A stretch of DNA of 64,000 bases. Source: Woeseiaceae bacterium (GTDB taxonomy: Bacteria; Pseudomonadota; Gammaproteobacteria; Steroidobacterales; Woeseiaceae). Positions 1 to 7,751 of the stretch are shown in pieces; the stretch's first letter is position 1; every line of letters starts with the position of its first letter. The stretch covers positions 62,001 through 126,000 of the forward strand of contig JASJCQ010000002.1 of the NCBI GenBank assembly GCA_030065915.1, given 5' to 3'. A model generated the notes under the pieces. The model searched no databases. It had not been told where the DNA came from and was given only the letters and a program-made list of their open reading frames with translations. The position numbers were made by a program, and so were the translations under genes.

Positions 1-2
1 TA

Positions 3-434
3 TTTCTGATTCCCAAGCCCAGGGTCTACTTCATCGTTGGCCTGGGAAGCTTCCTTCTTGCACACCTTGCGTATGTTGGCGCTTTTCTTCTGCAGCCCCT
101 ATCGGTCGCGCCGCTTGCACTCTCTGCCATGGCAATGCTGGTTGTCGCCGTCTTCGTGCTTCGCTGGCTCTGGCTCAACCTGACTCCGGGACTCCGGCCG
201 GCGGTCGTTGCCTATCTGCTCGCGATCTCCCTGATGGTCGCGCTTGCCGGTGGAACCATCGTGGCCACCGGTCTGCACGTGGTCATCGCTGCAGTAATGT
301 TCGCGGTGTCCGACATTTTCGTCGCGCGGGAGAAGTTCGTATCGCCCAATGTCGCGAACAGATTCTGGGGCCTGCCCCTTTATTATGGGGCTCAAACGAT
401 TTTCGCCTTGAGCACGCAGGCCCACGTTTCCTAG
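3..434 (+). CDS. YhhN-family membrane protein (lysoplasmalogenase-like), C-terminal part
   Basis: The reading frame is open from the left edge, so the true start lies outside the window. About 143 residues are visible and contain several hydrophobic helices separated by short loops. The last 40 residues carry the YhhN/TMEM86 signature: an S-D-I-F-V-A-R-E-K-F stretch followed by N...G-L-P-L-Y-Y and A-Q. Members of this family are integral membrane proteins; the characterised ones hydrolyse the vinyl ether bond of lysoplasmalogen, but the substrate in bacteria is generally unclear. It converges on the TetR gene, with 33 bp between the two stops. The family call is firm, the enzymatic role is not. 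Confidence 0.75.
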   Translation, partial: FLIPKPRVYFIVGLGSFLLAHLAYVGAFLLQPLSVAPLALSAMAMLVVAVFVLRWLWLNLTPGLRPAVVAYLLAISLMVALAGGTIVATGLHVVIAAVMFAVSDIFVAREKFVSPNVANRFWGLPLYYGAQTIFALSTQAHVS

Positions 435-467
435 CGGCGGACAGCGAAATCGTATGCTGCTTGCTTA

Positions 468-1067
468 CTACGCTCCGCGCACGGCGACGAGTCCGCGGCA
501 CAGGATTTCGGGAAACTCGCGTTGCAGGCGTGCCGCCGTCTTTGCATCGCCGTGAAACCATTTCGGGATCCAGTTCAGCGATCCCATGATCGCGTTGCCC
601 GTCATGCGTACGTCGCAGTCGCAGATGGAGCCATCGGCGATACCGCGTTCGAGAATCTCCTCGAAGCGGCGGCTGTGCTGCCGGGACAGCCGCAACACCT
701 CGTCGCGGTGTCTCGGCTTTAGCGATGGAATCTCGCTCAGAATCGCGACCGGGCCATGATCGCCGACCATCAGGCCGATATGAAGCTCAAGGTAGCGATT
801 GACGGTTGCTAAACCGTCCAGGCCCTCGTTGATCGCCCGCTGCATCGCATCGCGTCCGACGTCCGCCGCTCTCAGGTAGCACAGGTAGACCAGCTCTTCC
901 TTGTTCTTGACGTAGTAGTAGAGGGCGGCGTCGGTAAGCCCCAGCATCGCAGCGACGTCCTTTAAGGACGTGCCGCTGAAGCCCTTCTGGTTAAAACAGT
1001 GGGCGGCTGCCTTCAGCACGCGGTCGCGCTGAAGCTCAAAGCGAGTGTCTACGGAGTTTTTGGCCAT
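468..1067 (-). CDS. TetR/AcrR-family transcriptional regulator
   Basis: A 199-residue protein with an N-terminal TetR helix-turn-helix (roughly residues 14-60): R-V-L-K-A-A, then G-F-S-G-T-S-L-K-D-V-A, then L-G-L-T-D-A-A-L-Y-Y-Y-V-K-N-K-E-E-L. The all-helical remainder is the variable ligand-binding part. It is transcribed divergently from the acyl-CoA catabolic genes starting at 1232, and a perfect AT-rich palindrome lies in the shared 164-bp gap. By analogy with FadR/PsrA/KstR2-type TetR proteins, the likely ligand is an acyl-CoA and the likely role is repression of its own gene and the icmF operon. That role is inferred from position only; the family assignment is clear. Confidence 0.9.
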   Translation of the reverse strand: MAKNSVDTRFELQRDRVLKAAAHCFNQKGFSGTSLKDVAAMLGLTDAALYYYVKNKEELVYLCYLRAADVGRDAMQRAINEGLDGLATVNRYLELHIGLMVGDHGPVAILSEIPSLKPRHRDEVLRLSRQHSRRFEEILERGIADGSICDCDVRMTGNAIMGSLNWIPKWFHGDAKTAARLQREFPEILCRGLVAVRGA

Positions 1068-1127
1068 GAACCTACCGGGTGAAACCTACTCCAAAAGCAG
1101 TACTTGAGAAAAAGCTCGGGCTGCATT

Positions 1128-1147
1128 ATTTTAATCGGCATTAAAAT
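1128..1147. promoter_or_regulatory. Candidate TetR operator, perfect palindrome
   Basis: Eight-base arms ATTTTAAT and ATTAAAAT flank a CGGC spacer. The site lies 60 bp upstream of the regulator start and 84 bp upstream of the icmF GTG, in the divergent intergenic region. Length and symmetry fit a TetR-family operator. There is no binding evidence, and AT-rich palindromes can arise by chance. Confidence 0.45.
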
Positions 1148-1231
1148 TTATTCAATAGCAGAAGTGATTGATTCTTATAAAAAAGTCGATCCGGGCCACG
1201 TCTGCATTGAAGCCCCTGGAGGGTCAGAAAC

Positions 1232-4200
1232 GTGAGTATTCCAGCCAGCAATCTCCCCGGAGCAAAAGGCCGGACGGCACCGCTACGGTTCGTCACGGCC
1301 GCATCGCTGTTTGACGGACACGATGCCGCGATCAATATCATGCGCCGCCTTATCCAGGCGCAGGGCGTCGAGGTCATCCACCTCGGCCACAATCGCAGCG
1401 TGGACGATATCGTGCGTGCTGCGATCCAGGAGGACGCAGACGGCATCGCTATCAGCTCCTACCAGGGCGGGCACAACGAGTACTTCCGCTACATGGTCGA
1501 CCGGTTGAAGGAAGCCGGCGCTGAGCACATTCGCGTCTTCGGCGGCGGTGGCGGCACGATCACACCCGAGGAGATCCGGGCGCTGATGGACTACGGCGTC
1601 GAGCGGATCTACCACCCGCATGACGGTATGGAGCTCGGTCTCGAGGCGATGATCAGGGACCTGATTGAGCGGACCGAGGCCGCGCGGCTGGCGACACAGG
1701 TCATCCCGGACGTGGATCCCGAATCGTCGATCGATATCGCCGAAATGATCTCGGCGCTGGAGCAATCACTGATCGATGACGGTGAGCTCGGGCGCCTGCG
1801 CAAGGAGTGGCAGCTGCAGTCGAAGAACGTTCCGGTGATCGGTATCACCGGTACCGGCGGTGCCGGCAAAAGCAGCGTAACGGATGAGATATTGAATCGA
1901 TTCCTGGCTGCGTTTCCCGACAAGAAGATCGCCGTGCTGGCGGTTGACCCAACGCGGCGTCGTACGGGCGGGGCCTTGCTGGGTGACCGTATCCGGATGA
2001 ACTCGTTGCGTTCCGAGCGCATCTACATGCGTTCGATCGCGACGCGTCGCCAGCACCTCGCCACGAGCGAGATGCTTGCCGACCAGGTCGCGTTCCTGAA
2101 ATCCCTCAGTTTCGACCTTATCATTGTCGAGACAGCCGGTATCGGACAAAGCGATAGCGAGATCGTCGACCTCGTCGACTTCTCTGTCTATGTCATGACC
2201 AGTGAGTACGGTGCGGCGAGCCAGCTCGAGAAGATCGACATGCTGGACTTTGCCGAACTCGTCATCCTGAACAAGTACGACAAGCGTGGCGCCGAAGACG
2301 CGCTGAGGGATGTACGCAAGCAGTGGAAGCGCAATCACCTGGCCTGGGACATTGCCGACGACGACATCCCGGTCTATCCGACGATCGCGAGCCAGTTCAA
2401 CGACCCTGGTGTCACATGGATGTTCAGCCAGCTGTGCGAGCGAGTCGTCGCCAAGCTTGGGCTCAACAAACAGGACTGGACCCCCGATCTGGACACGAGC
2501 CTGCGCGAGCCGCGCGCGACGTCGATCATTCCGGGCGCTCGTACGCGTTACCTCGCCGAGATCGCCGAGCAGGGACGTTCGATCAATACGTCGATCGAAA
2601 AGGAGGCTGAGGCCGCGAGTACGCTGCAACACCTTTACGAGGCGCTCAGAGCGCTGGGTGATGATCGCCTGCCGAAGGTGTTCGAGGCGTATGCCGCGGA
2701 TGACCTGACAAGCGACGGTGACGTGAGCCTGCTGACACTCCGCCAGCGTTACCAGGAAACGCTGTCCGACATTTCATCGGAGTCGCTGAAACTGCTGCGC
2801 GAGTGGCCTGCACGTCGCGAGGGCGTAACGGCCGAAACCTACAGCTACGAAGTGCGTGGCAAGAGCATCACCGGCAGCAACTACCGCGAAAGTCTGAGTC
2901 ACCAGAAGATACCGAAGATCGCCGCGCCGAAATACGCCGACTGGGGCGAGCAGCTTACATTCCTTGCCAAGGAAAACCTGCCGGGCGCCTATCCCTACAC
3001 CGGCGGCGTTTACCCTTACCGGCGCGCCGGCGAGGCGCCGACGCGCATGTTCGCAGGCGAGGGCACGCCAGAGCGCACGAACCGGCGCTTTCACTACCTG
3101 TCGGCCGAGAATGACGCGGCGAGGCTGTCGACAGCGTTCGATTCGGTCACGCTCTACGGCGAGGATCCGCACGAGCGCCCTGACATCTTCGGCAAAGTAG
3201 GAAACTCCGGCGTATCGATTGCCACTGTCGACGACATGAAGAAGCTCTACTCCGGCTTCGACCTCTGCGCGCCTACGACGTCTGTATCGATGACGATTAA
3301 TGGCCCGGCGCCAATGATCCTCGCCTTCTTCATGAACACGGCGATCGATCAACAGGTCGAGAAACACCTGCGCGAAACGGGGCAGTGGGAGGCCACCGAA
3401 AAGGCAATCGCGGACAAGTTCGAAGGCCGTGAGCGCCCGAGCTACGCGGGCGATCTGCCGCCGGGAAATGACGGCCTCGGCCTCGGTCTGCTTGGAGTAT
3501 CGGGCGACCAGTTCGTCGACAGGGAAACCTACGCGCACATTAAGGCAGAAACGCTGAAGGCCGTGCGTGGCACGGTCCAGGCCGACATCCTGAAGGAAGA
3601 CCAGGCACAGAATACCTGCATCTTTTCGACAGAATTCGCGATGAAGATGATGGGCGACGTGCAGCAGTACTTCATCGATCACCAGGTCCGCAATTACTAC
3701 AGCGTGTCGATCAGCGGCTACCACATCGCTGAAGCCGGGGCGAACCCGATCAGTCAGCTGGCCTTTACGTTGTCCAATGGTTTCACGATCGTCGAGTATT
3801 ACCTCGCGCGTGGCATGGACATCGATGACTTCGCACCGAATCTGAGCTTCTTTTTCTCAAACGGTATGGACCCGGAGTACACGGTGATCGGTCGGGTCGC
3901 GCGGCGTATCTGGGCGCGTGCGATGCGAGAGCGTTACGGTGCCGGTTCCCGATCGCAGATGCTGAAGTACCACGTGCAGACCTCCGGTCGAAGCCTGCAC
4001 GCACAGGAAATCAGCTTTAACGACATACGCACGACGTTGCAGGCCCTCTATGCTCTGTTCGATAACTGCAACAGCCTGCACACGAATGCGTTCGACGAGG
4101 CCATCACGACGCCGACCGAGCAGTCGGTTCGCCGCGCGGTCGCGATCCAGATGATCATTTCCGAAGAGCTGGGCTTGAATTTCTGCGAGAACCCGTGGCA

Positions 4201-4669
4201 GGGCTCGTTCATCATCGACGAGTTGACCGATCTCGTCGAAGAGGCCGTGTACCAGGAATTCGAACGAATCTCCGAGCGCGGCGGCGTGCTTGGTGCGATG
4301 GATACGATGTACCAGCGCGGCAAGATCCAGGACGAGAGCCTCTACTACGAGAGCAAGAAACACGATGGCTCCCTGCCGCTGATTGGCGTCAACAAGTTCC
4401 TGCCGAAGGAAGGCCAGGAAGACGAGGTACACGATCTGGAGCTGATTCGATCCACCGATGACGAGAAGCACGCCCAGATCACAAACGTCCGCGCCTTCCA
4501 GGAGACGCACAGTGCGGCATCGGAGTCGTCGCTTGATCGTCTGCAGGGCGTTGCTCGCGCGCGTGGCAACATTTTTGAAGAGCTCATGGAAACGGTGAAG
4601 TCGAGTTCCCTCGGCGAGATTTCCGCTGCGCTCTACGCGGTCGGCGGTGAATACCGCCGCAATATGTAA
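1232..4669 (+). CDS. icmF: Fused isobutyryl-CoA mutase (IcmF) with built-in G-protein chaperone
   Basis: A 1145-residue three-part protein that interconverts isobutyryl-CoA and n-butyryl-CoA with adenosylcobalamin. Residues 18-150 are the B12-binding domain with the D28-G-H-D motif. Residues 200-420 are the MeaB-like GTPase, Walker A at G207-S215 (GTGGAGKSS) and an E-T-A-G switch. From about residue 560 comes the large-subunit TIM barrel, with R-M-F-A-G-E-G...R-T-N-R-R-F. Gln793 in D-Q-A-Q-N-T-C-I sits where methylmalonyl-CoA mutase has its substrate-binding Arg, which favours IcmF over MCM. I recall IcmFs having Phe where this protein has Tyr594 (GVYPY). GTG start with TGGAGGG eight bases upstream. 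It heads an operon with enoyl-CoA hydratase and acyl-CoA dehydrogenase genes, placing it in branched-chain acyl-CoA use. A pivalyl/isovaleryl-CoA specificity cannot be excluded. Confidence 0.95.
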   Translation: MSIPASNLPGAKGRTAPLRFVTAASLFDGHDAAINIMRRLIQAQGVEVIHLGHNRSVDDIVRAAIQEDADGIAISSYQGGHNEYFRYMVDRLKEAGAEHIRVFGGGGGTITPEEIRALMDYGVERIYHPHDGMELGLEAMIRDLIERTEAARLATQVIPDVDPESSIDIAEMISALEQSLIDDGELGRLRKEWQLQSKNVPVIGITGTGGAGKSSVTDEILNRFLAAFPDKKIAVLAVDPTRRRTGGALLGDRIRMNSLRSERIYMRSIATRRQHLATSEMLADQVAFLKSLSFDLIIVETAGIGQSDSEIVDLVDFSVYVMTSEYGAASQLEKIDMLDFAELVILNKYDKRGAEDALRDVRKQWKRNHLAWDIADDDIPVYPTIASQFNDPGVTWMFSQLCERVVAKLGLNKQDWTPDLDTSLREPRATSIIPGARTRYLAEIAEQGRSINTSIEKEAEAASTLQHLYEALRALGDDRLPKVFEAYAADDLTSDGDVSLLTLRQRYQETLSDISSESLKLLREWPARREGVTAETYSYEVRGKSITGSNYRESLSHQKIPKIAAPKYADWGEQLTFLAKENLPGAYPYTGGVYPYRRAGEAPTRMFAGEGTPERTNRRFHYLSAENDAARLSTAFDSVTLYGEDPHERPDIFGKVGNSGVSIATVDDMKKLYSGFDLCAPTTSVSMTINGPAPMILAFFMNTAIDQQVEKHLRETGQWEATEKAIADKFEGRERPSYAGDLPPGNDGLGLGLLGVSGDQFVDRETYAHIKAETLKAVRGTVQADILKEDQAQNTCIFSTEFAMKMMGDVQQYFIDHQVRNYYSVSISGYHIAEAGANPISQLAFTLSNGFTIVEYYLARGMDIDDFAPNLSFFFSNGMDPEYTVIGRVARRIWARAMRERYGAGSRSQMLKYHVQTSGRSLHAQEISFNDIRTTLQALYALFDNCNSLHTNAFDEAITTPTEQSVRRAVAIQMIISEELGLNFCENPWQGSFIIDELTDLVEEAVYQEFERISERGGVLGAMDTMYQRGKIQDESLYYESKKHDGSLPLIGVNKFLPKEGQEDEVHDLELIRSTDDEKHAQITNVRAFQETHSAASESSLDRLQGVARARGNIFEELMETVKSSSLGEISAALYAVGGEYRRNM

Positions 4670-4682
4670 CAGGACTCAAGTC

Positions 4683-5456
4683 ATGAGTGAAATTATCAAA
4701 TACGATACCGACGGCCCTGTCGCGCGGATCACGCTGTTTCGACCGGATTCAATGAACGCGTTCACGTCCGAGCTGTGCGCCGACCTGCTGGACGCACTCG
4801 AGACCGCCAACAACGACGAGGCAATTCGCGTCGTTATCCTGACCGGCGAAGGACGCTGCTTCAGCGCCGGCGCAGACCTCAAGGGCGGACTGGAAGGACG
4901 CGCGGTCTACGGCAAGCTGCAGTACGAGTATCGCCCGGTCCTGAGCGAGATTTCCCTGATGTCCAAACCGGTTATCTGCGCGATCCCGGGTTCTGCAGCC
5001 GGCATCGGCATGTCGATTGCGCTGGCCTGCGACCTGCTGGTCATGGCCGACAACGCGTTCATGCTGTCTCCGTTTACGACAATTTCGCTGGTGCCCGACG
5101 GTGGCCTGAACTGGCAACTGGTGCGGCAGCTTGGCTACAAGCGTGCGTTCCAGCTGAGTATCGAGTGCGAACGCATCTCGGCGAATCGCTGTGTGGAGCT
5201 GGGTCTTGCAAACCGTATGGCCCCTGCTGATGATTTACAGTCCGAGACGATGGACTGGGCACAGTCGATCGCAAAGCGCGCGCCGATGTCGATTGCGGCG
5301 ACGAAGCGCGTCATGCGCCACGCGATGGACCACAGTTTCGAAAGCGCCTACGACCTCGAAGCCAATCTGCAGCAGTCGCTGCTGGGCAGCCAGGACAACG
5401 AGGAGGGCGTCGCCGCCTTCTTCGAGAAACGAGAAGCGCAATTCAAGGGCAAATGA
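4683..5456 (+). CDS. Enoyl-CoA hydratase/isomerase family protein
   Basis: A 257-residue crotonase-fold protein. The ATG at 4683 is preferred over a longer in-frame start because homologous sequence begins at M-S-E-I-I-K-Y and AGGA precedes it. The oxyanion-hole segment G-R-C-F-S-A-G-A-D-L-K (about residues 58-68) and the G-S-A-A-G-I-G-M-S segment (about 103-111) are clear. The usual catalytic Glu of hydratases should lie after P-F-T-T-I-S-L-V-P-D-G-G, where Asp-Gly-Gly is seen, so hydratase versus isomerase activity is open. It lies 13 bp after icmF and overlaps the next gene by 4 bp, so translation is probably coupled. In the pathway it would hydrate methacrylyl-CoA or crotonyl-CoA. Confidence 0.9.
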   Translation: MSEIIKYDTDGPVARITLFRPDSMNAFTSELCADLLDALETANNDEAIRVVILTGEGRCFSAGADLKGGLEGRAVYGKLQYEYRPVLSEISLMSKPVICAIPGSAAGIGMSIALACDLLVMADNAFMLSPFTTISLVPDGGLNWQLVRQLGYKRAFQLSIECERISANRCVELGLANRMAPADDLQSETMDWAQSIAKRAPMSIAATKRVMRHAMDHSFESAYDLEANLQQSLLGSQDNEEGVAAFFEKREAQFKGK

Positions 5457-6616
5457 GCGTGACGACAAGACCAATATTTACCGAAGACCACGACATGTTC
5501 CGCGACTCGGTGCGGAGCTTCATGCAAAACGAGATCGGTCCGCACTCCGAGCGCTGGCACGAGCAGGGCATGGTCGATCGGGAGGCCTTCCTGAAGGCCG
5601 GCGAGCAGGGGTTGCTGCTGATGTGGGCGGATGAGGCCTACGGCGGTGCCGGCGTCGAGGATTTTCGCTACGAACAGGTGCTGATGGAAGAGAACGCCCG
5701 CTACGGCGATAACGGCTTCTTCCTTTGGCTGCACAGCCGGCTGGTCGCTCCATATATCGGCGCGCTGGGCACCGACGAACAGAAGCAGCGCTGGTTGCCG
5801 AAGTGTGTGAGCGGTGAGCATATCCTCGCCGTTGCCATGACCGAGCCCGGAGCCGGCAGCGACGTCGCCGGCATACGGACCAAGGCCGAGGAAAAGGACG
5901 ACCACTTTCTGCTTAACGGCTCGAAGACTTACATTTCAAACGGCATTCTCGCGGACCTCGTCGTCGTCGCCGCCCGAACCAACCCAGACAGCAGTCACGG
6001 GCTTAGCCTGTTCGTCGTCGAGCGTGGCATGGAAGGCTTCGAGCGCGGACGCAATCTCGACAAGATGGGCCTTAAAAGCCAGGACACGGCCGAGTTGTTC
6101 TTCAACAACGTCAAGGTGCCGAAAGAGAACCTGCTCGGAGAGCTGCACAAGGGCTTCTACTCGTTGATGCACTTTCTCGCCGAGGAGCGTCTGCTGGCCG
6201 CCGTAGGATTCATGGCGAACGCCGAGGCGGCATTCAGCGAGACGATGGATTTCATCACCGAGCGCAAGGCTTTCGGCCAGACGATCGCCGATTTCCAGAA
6301 CACGAGATTCAAAATGGCCGATATGCGAGCGGATCTCGACGTCGCGCAGGCCTACGTCGATCACTGCGTTACGCTGCACAACGACGGTAAGCTGTCGGCC
6401 GAAGATGCGGCAAAGGCCAAGCTGCACACGAGCGAACTCGAGTTCCGCGTGACCGACGAGTGTGTACAACTGCACGGCGGCGCCGGCTACATGAATGAAT
6501 ACGCTGTCTGTCGGCGGTTCACCGATGCGAGGGTCTCACGTATCTACGCCGGTTCGTCGGAAATTATGCGCGAGATCATCGCGCGCTCCATCGGGCTCGA
6601 TCCGAGAAAACGATAA
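5453..6616 (+). CDS. Acyl-CoA dehydrogenase
   Basis: A 387-residue flavoprotein of normal family length. It has the N-terminal helical domain, the central beta domain with A-M-T-E-P-G-A-G-S-D and the downstream S-K-T-Y-I-S-N-G, and a C-terminal domain with R-K-A-F-G-Q-T-I and Q-L-H-G-G-A-G-Y-M-N-E-Y, then the conserved R-I-Y-A-G-S-S-E-I-M-R. The Glu in the N-E-Y segment is where isovaleryl/long-chain or short-chain specificity is usually set; I cannot assign chain length. The ATG overlaps the hydratase TGA (ATGA). It would pass electrons to ETF and makes the enoyl-CoA used by the hydratase; in this context isobutyryl-CoA or butyryl-CoA is the likely substrate. Confidence 0.94.
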   Translation: MSVTTRPIFTEDHDMFRDSVRSFMQNEIGPHSERWHEQGMVDREAFLKAGEQGLLLMWADEAYGGAGVEDFRYEQVLMEENARYGDNGFFLWLHSRLVAPYIGALGTDEQKQRWLPKCVSGEHILAVAMTEPGAGSDVAGIRTKAEEKDDHFLLNGSKTYISNGILADLVVVAARTNPDSSHGLSLFVVERGMEGFERGRNLDKMGLKSQDTAELFFNNVKVPKENLLGELHKGFYSLMHFLAEERLLAAVGFMANAEAAFSETMDFITERKAFGQTIADFQNTRFKMADMRADLDVAQAYVDHCVTLHNDGKLSAEDAAKAKLHTSELEFRVTDECVQLHGGAGYMNEYAVCRRFTDARVSRIYAGSSEIMREIIARSIGLDPRKR

Positions 6617-6641
6617 GCTATAAAGCTGGCCTTAATTGGGG

Positions 6642-6788
6642 CTCGATCGGAATGACCAGGATTTGAGCATGAGAGTCGCTTTCGTGAAGTCTCGATCGAC
6701 ATGAACAGGTTTTCGGTGTGAGAGTTGCCTTCGTTGGGGCTCTATCGGTATGAACGGGATTTCAGAATGAGAGTTGCCTTCGTTGGAC
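6642..6788 (+). repeat. Three tandem 49-bp copies of the dehydrogenase start region
   Basis: Three imperfect direct repeats with an exact 49-bp period: 6642-6690, 6691-6739 and 6740-6788. Each has CTC(G/T)ATCG, a TGAAC/TGACC segment, then a start codon followed by AGAGT(C/T)GC(C/T)TTCGT. The start codons are ATG at 6669, GTG at 6718 and ATG at 6767; only the third opens the dehydrogenase. Because 49 is not a multiple of three, the first two starts each read 11 codons and stop at a TGA within the following copy. The first copy is the most diverged. Confidence 0.9.
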
Positions 6789-7654
6789 TGGGCGTCATGG
6801 GTTATCCGATGGCCGGGCACCTGTCGCGTGCGGGTTGCGAGGTCAGCGTCTTCAACCGAACGACGTCGACTGCCGAGCGTTGGTGCGAGGAATATTCCGG
6901 CACGCAATGCCAGACGCCGGCCGAAGCCGCCGCGCGGGCCGAGCACGTCTTTGCCTGCGTTGGCAATGACGATGACGTCCGGGCGGTCATGCTTGGCGAC
7001 AAAGGTATTCTCGCTGGCGTCCGGTCCGGCTCGCTGGTTGTCGATCACACGACCGCGTCAGCCGATCTCGCCCGGGAGCTCTACGCGGCCTTCGCGAACA
7101 AGGATGTCGGGTTCATTGATGCCCCTGTATCCGGCGGCGAAGCCGGTGCTGTCAACGGGCAGTTGAGCATCATGGTCGGCGGCGATGCCGGCGACGTAAC
7201 CCGAGCCCGCGACACTATGAACGCATACGCCAAGAGAATTACACACATCGGCGATGCCGGGGCCGGGCAACTGGCGAAGATGGTTAACCAGATCTGTATT
7301 GCGGGGCTCGTTCAAGGCCTTTCCGAGGGACTGCACTTCGCCAAGCGGGCCGGGCTCGACGTTGCGACCGTCATCGATGCCATCGGCAAAGGCGCGGCGC
7401 AGTCGTGGCAAATGGACAACCGCTGGGAGACGATGACCAATGGCGAGTTCGATTTCGGCTTCGCAGTCGACTGGATGCGCAAGGACCTTGCCATCGCTTT
7501 CGATGAGGCGAGCCGCAATGGTGCTAAACTTCAGGTAGCTGAACTCGTCGATGCATTCTATGCGGAGGTTCAGTTAATGGGCGGTAGCCGCTGGGATACC
7601 TCCAGCCTGATTGCGAGGCTGGAAGACGGGAAACCGACCGACAAGAGAGATTGA
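6767..7654 (+). CDS. 3-hydroxyisobutyrate dehydrogenase-family oxidoreductase
   Basis: A 295-residue beta-hydroxyacid dehydrogenase. The N-terminal Rossmann motif is F-V-G-L-G-V-M-G-Y-P-M-A; D-A-P-V-S-G-G-E-A-G-A is the substrate-binding loop, and the catalytic lysine is K171 in A-K-M-V-N-Q. It would oxidise 3-hydroxyisobutyrate to methylmalonate semialdehyde with NAD(P), which fits valine breakdown together with the preceding acyl-CoA genes; a related short hydroxyacid is possible. The ATG at 6767 is chosen because the protein family starts right at M-R-V-A-F-V-G; an in-frame TTG 14 codons earlier lies inside the repeat. The 150-bp gap to the dehydrogenase gene upstream is filled mainly by the three-copy start repeat. 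Confidence 0.9.
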   Translation: MRVAFVGLGVMGYPMAGHLSRAGCEVSVFNRTTSTAERWCEEYSGTQCQTPAEAAARAEHVFACVGNDDDVRAVMLGDKGILAGVRSGSLVVDHTTASADLARELYAAFANKDVGFIDAPVSGGEAGAVNGQLSIMVGGDAGDVTRARDTMNAYAKRITHIGDAGAGQLAKMVNQICIAGLVQGLSEGLHFAKRAGLDVATVIDAIGKGAAQSWQMDNRWETMTNGEFDFGFAVDWMRKDLAIAFDEASRNGAKLQVAELVDAFYAEVQLMGGSRWDTSSLIARLEDGKPTDKRD

Positions 7655-7659
7655 TTCGC

Positions 7660-7746
7660 AACAACAGGGGAGGCCATGCCGGCCTGAGATTCGCTGTTCG
7701 CGAGAACCCTTATAACCTGATCCGGATAATGCCGGCGTAGGAAGAC
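7660..7746 (+). promoter_or_regulatory. TPP riboswitch (THI element)
   Basis: The conserved thi-box pieces appear in order: AGGGGAGGCC, a short P3 loop, GGCCTGAGA, then GAGAACCCTTATAACCTGA, TCCGGATAATGCCGG and CGTAGGAAG. GGCC/GGCC forms P3 and CCGG/CCGG forms P5. The AGGAAG at the 3' end is also the only good ribosome-binding sequence, eight bases before the ATG at 7752, so ligand binding probably blocks translation of the TonB receptor directly. No U-rich terminator follows, which supports translational control. Confidence 0.95.
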
Positions 7747-7751
7747 AAATA

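Noticed and set aside
2774..3724. A 316-codon frame antisense to icmF
   Set aside because: Same explanation; icmF is conserved throughout this segment.
6725..6766. TTG at 6725 as a longer start for the hydroxyisobutyrate dehydrogenase
   Set aside because: The added 14 residues are encoded by the tandem repeat and precede the standard M-R-V-A-F-V-G beginning of the family.
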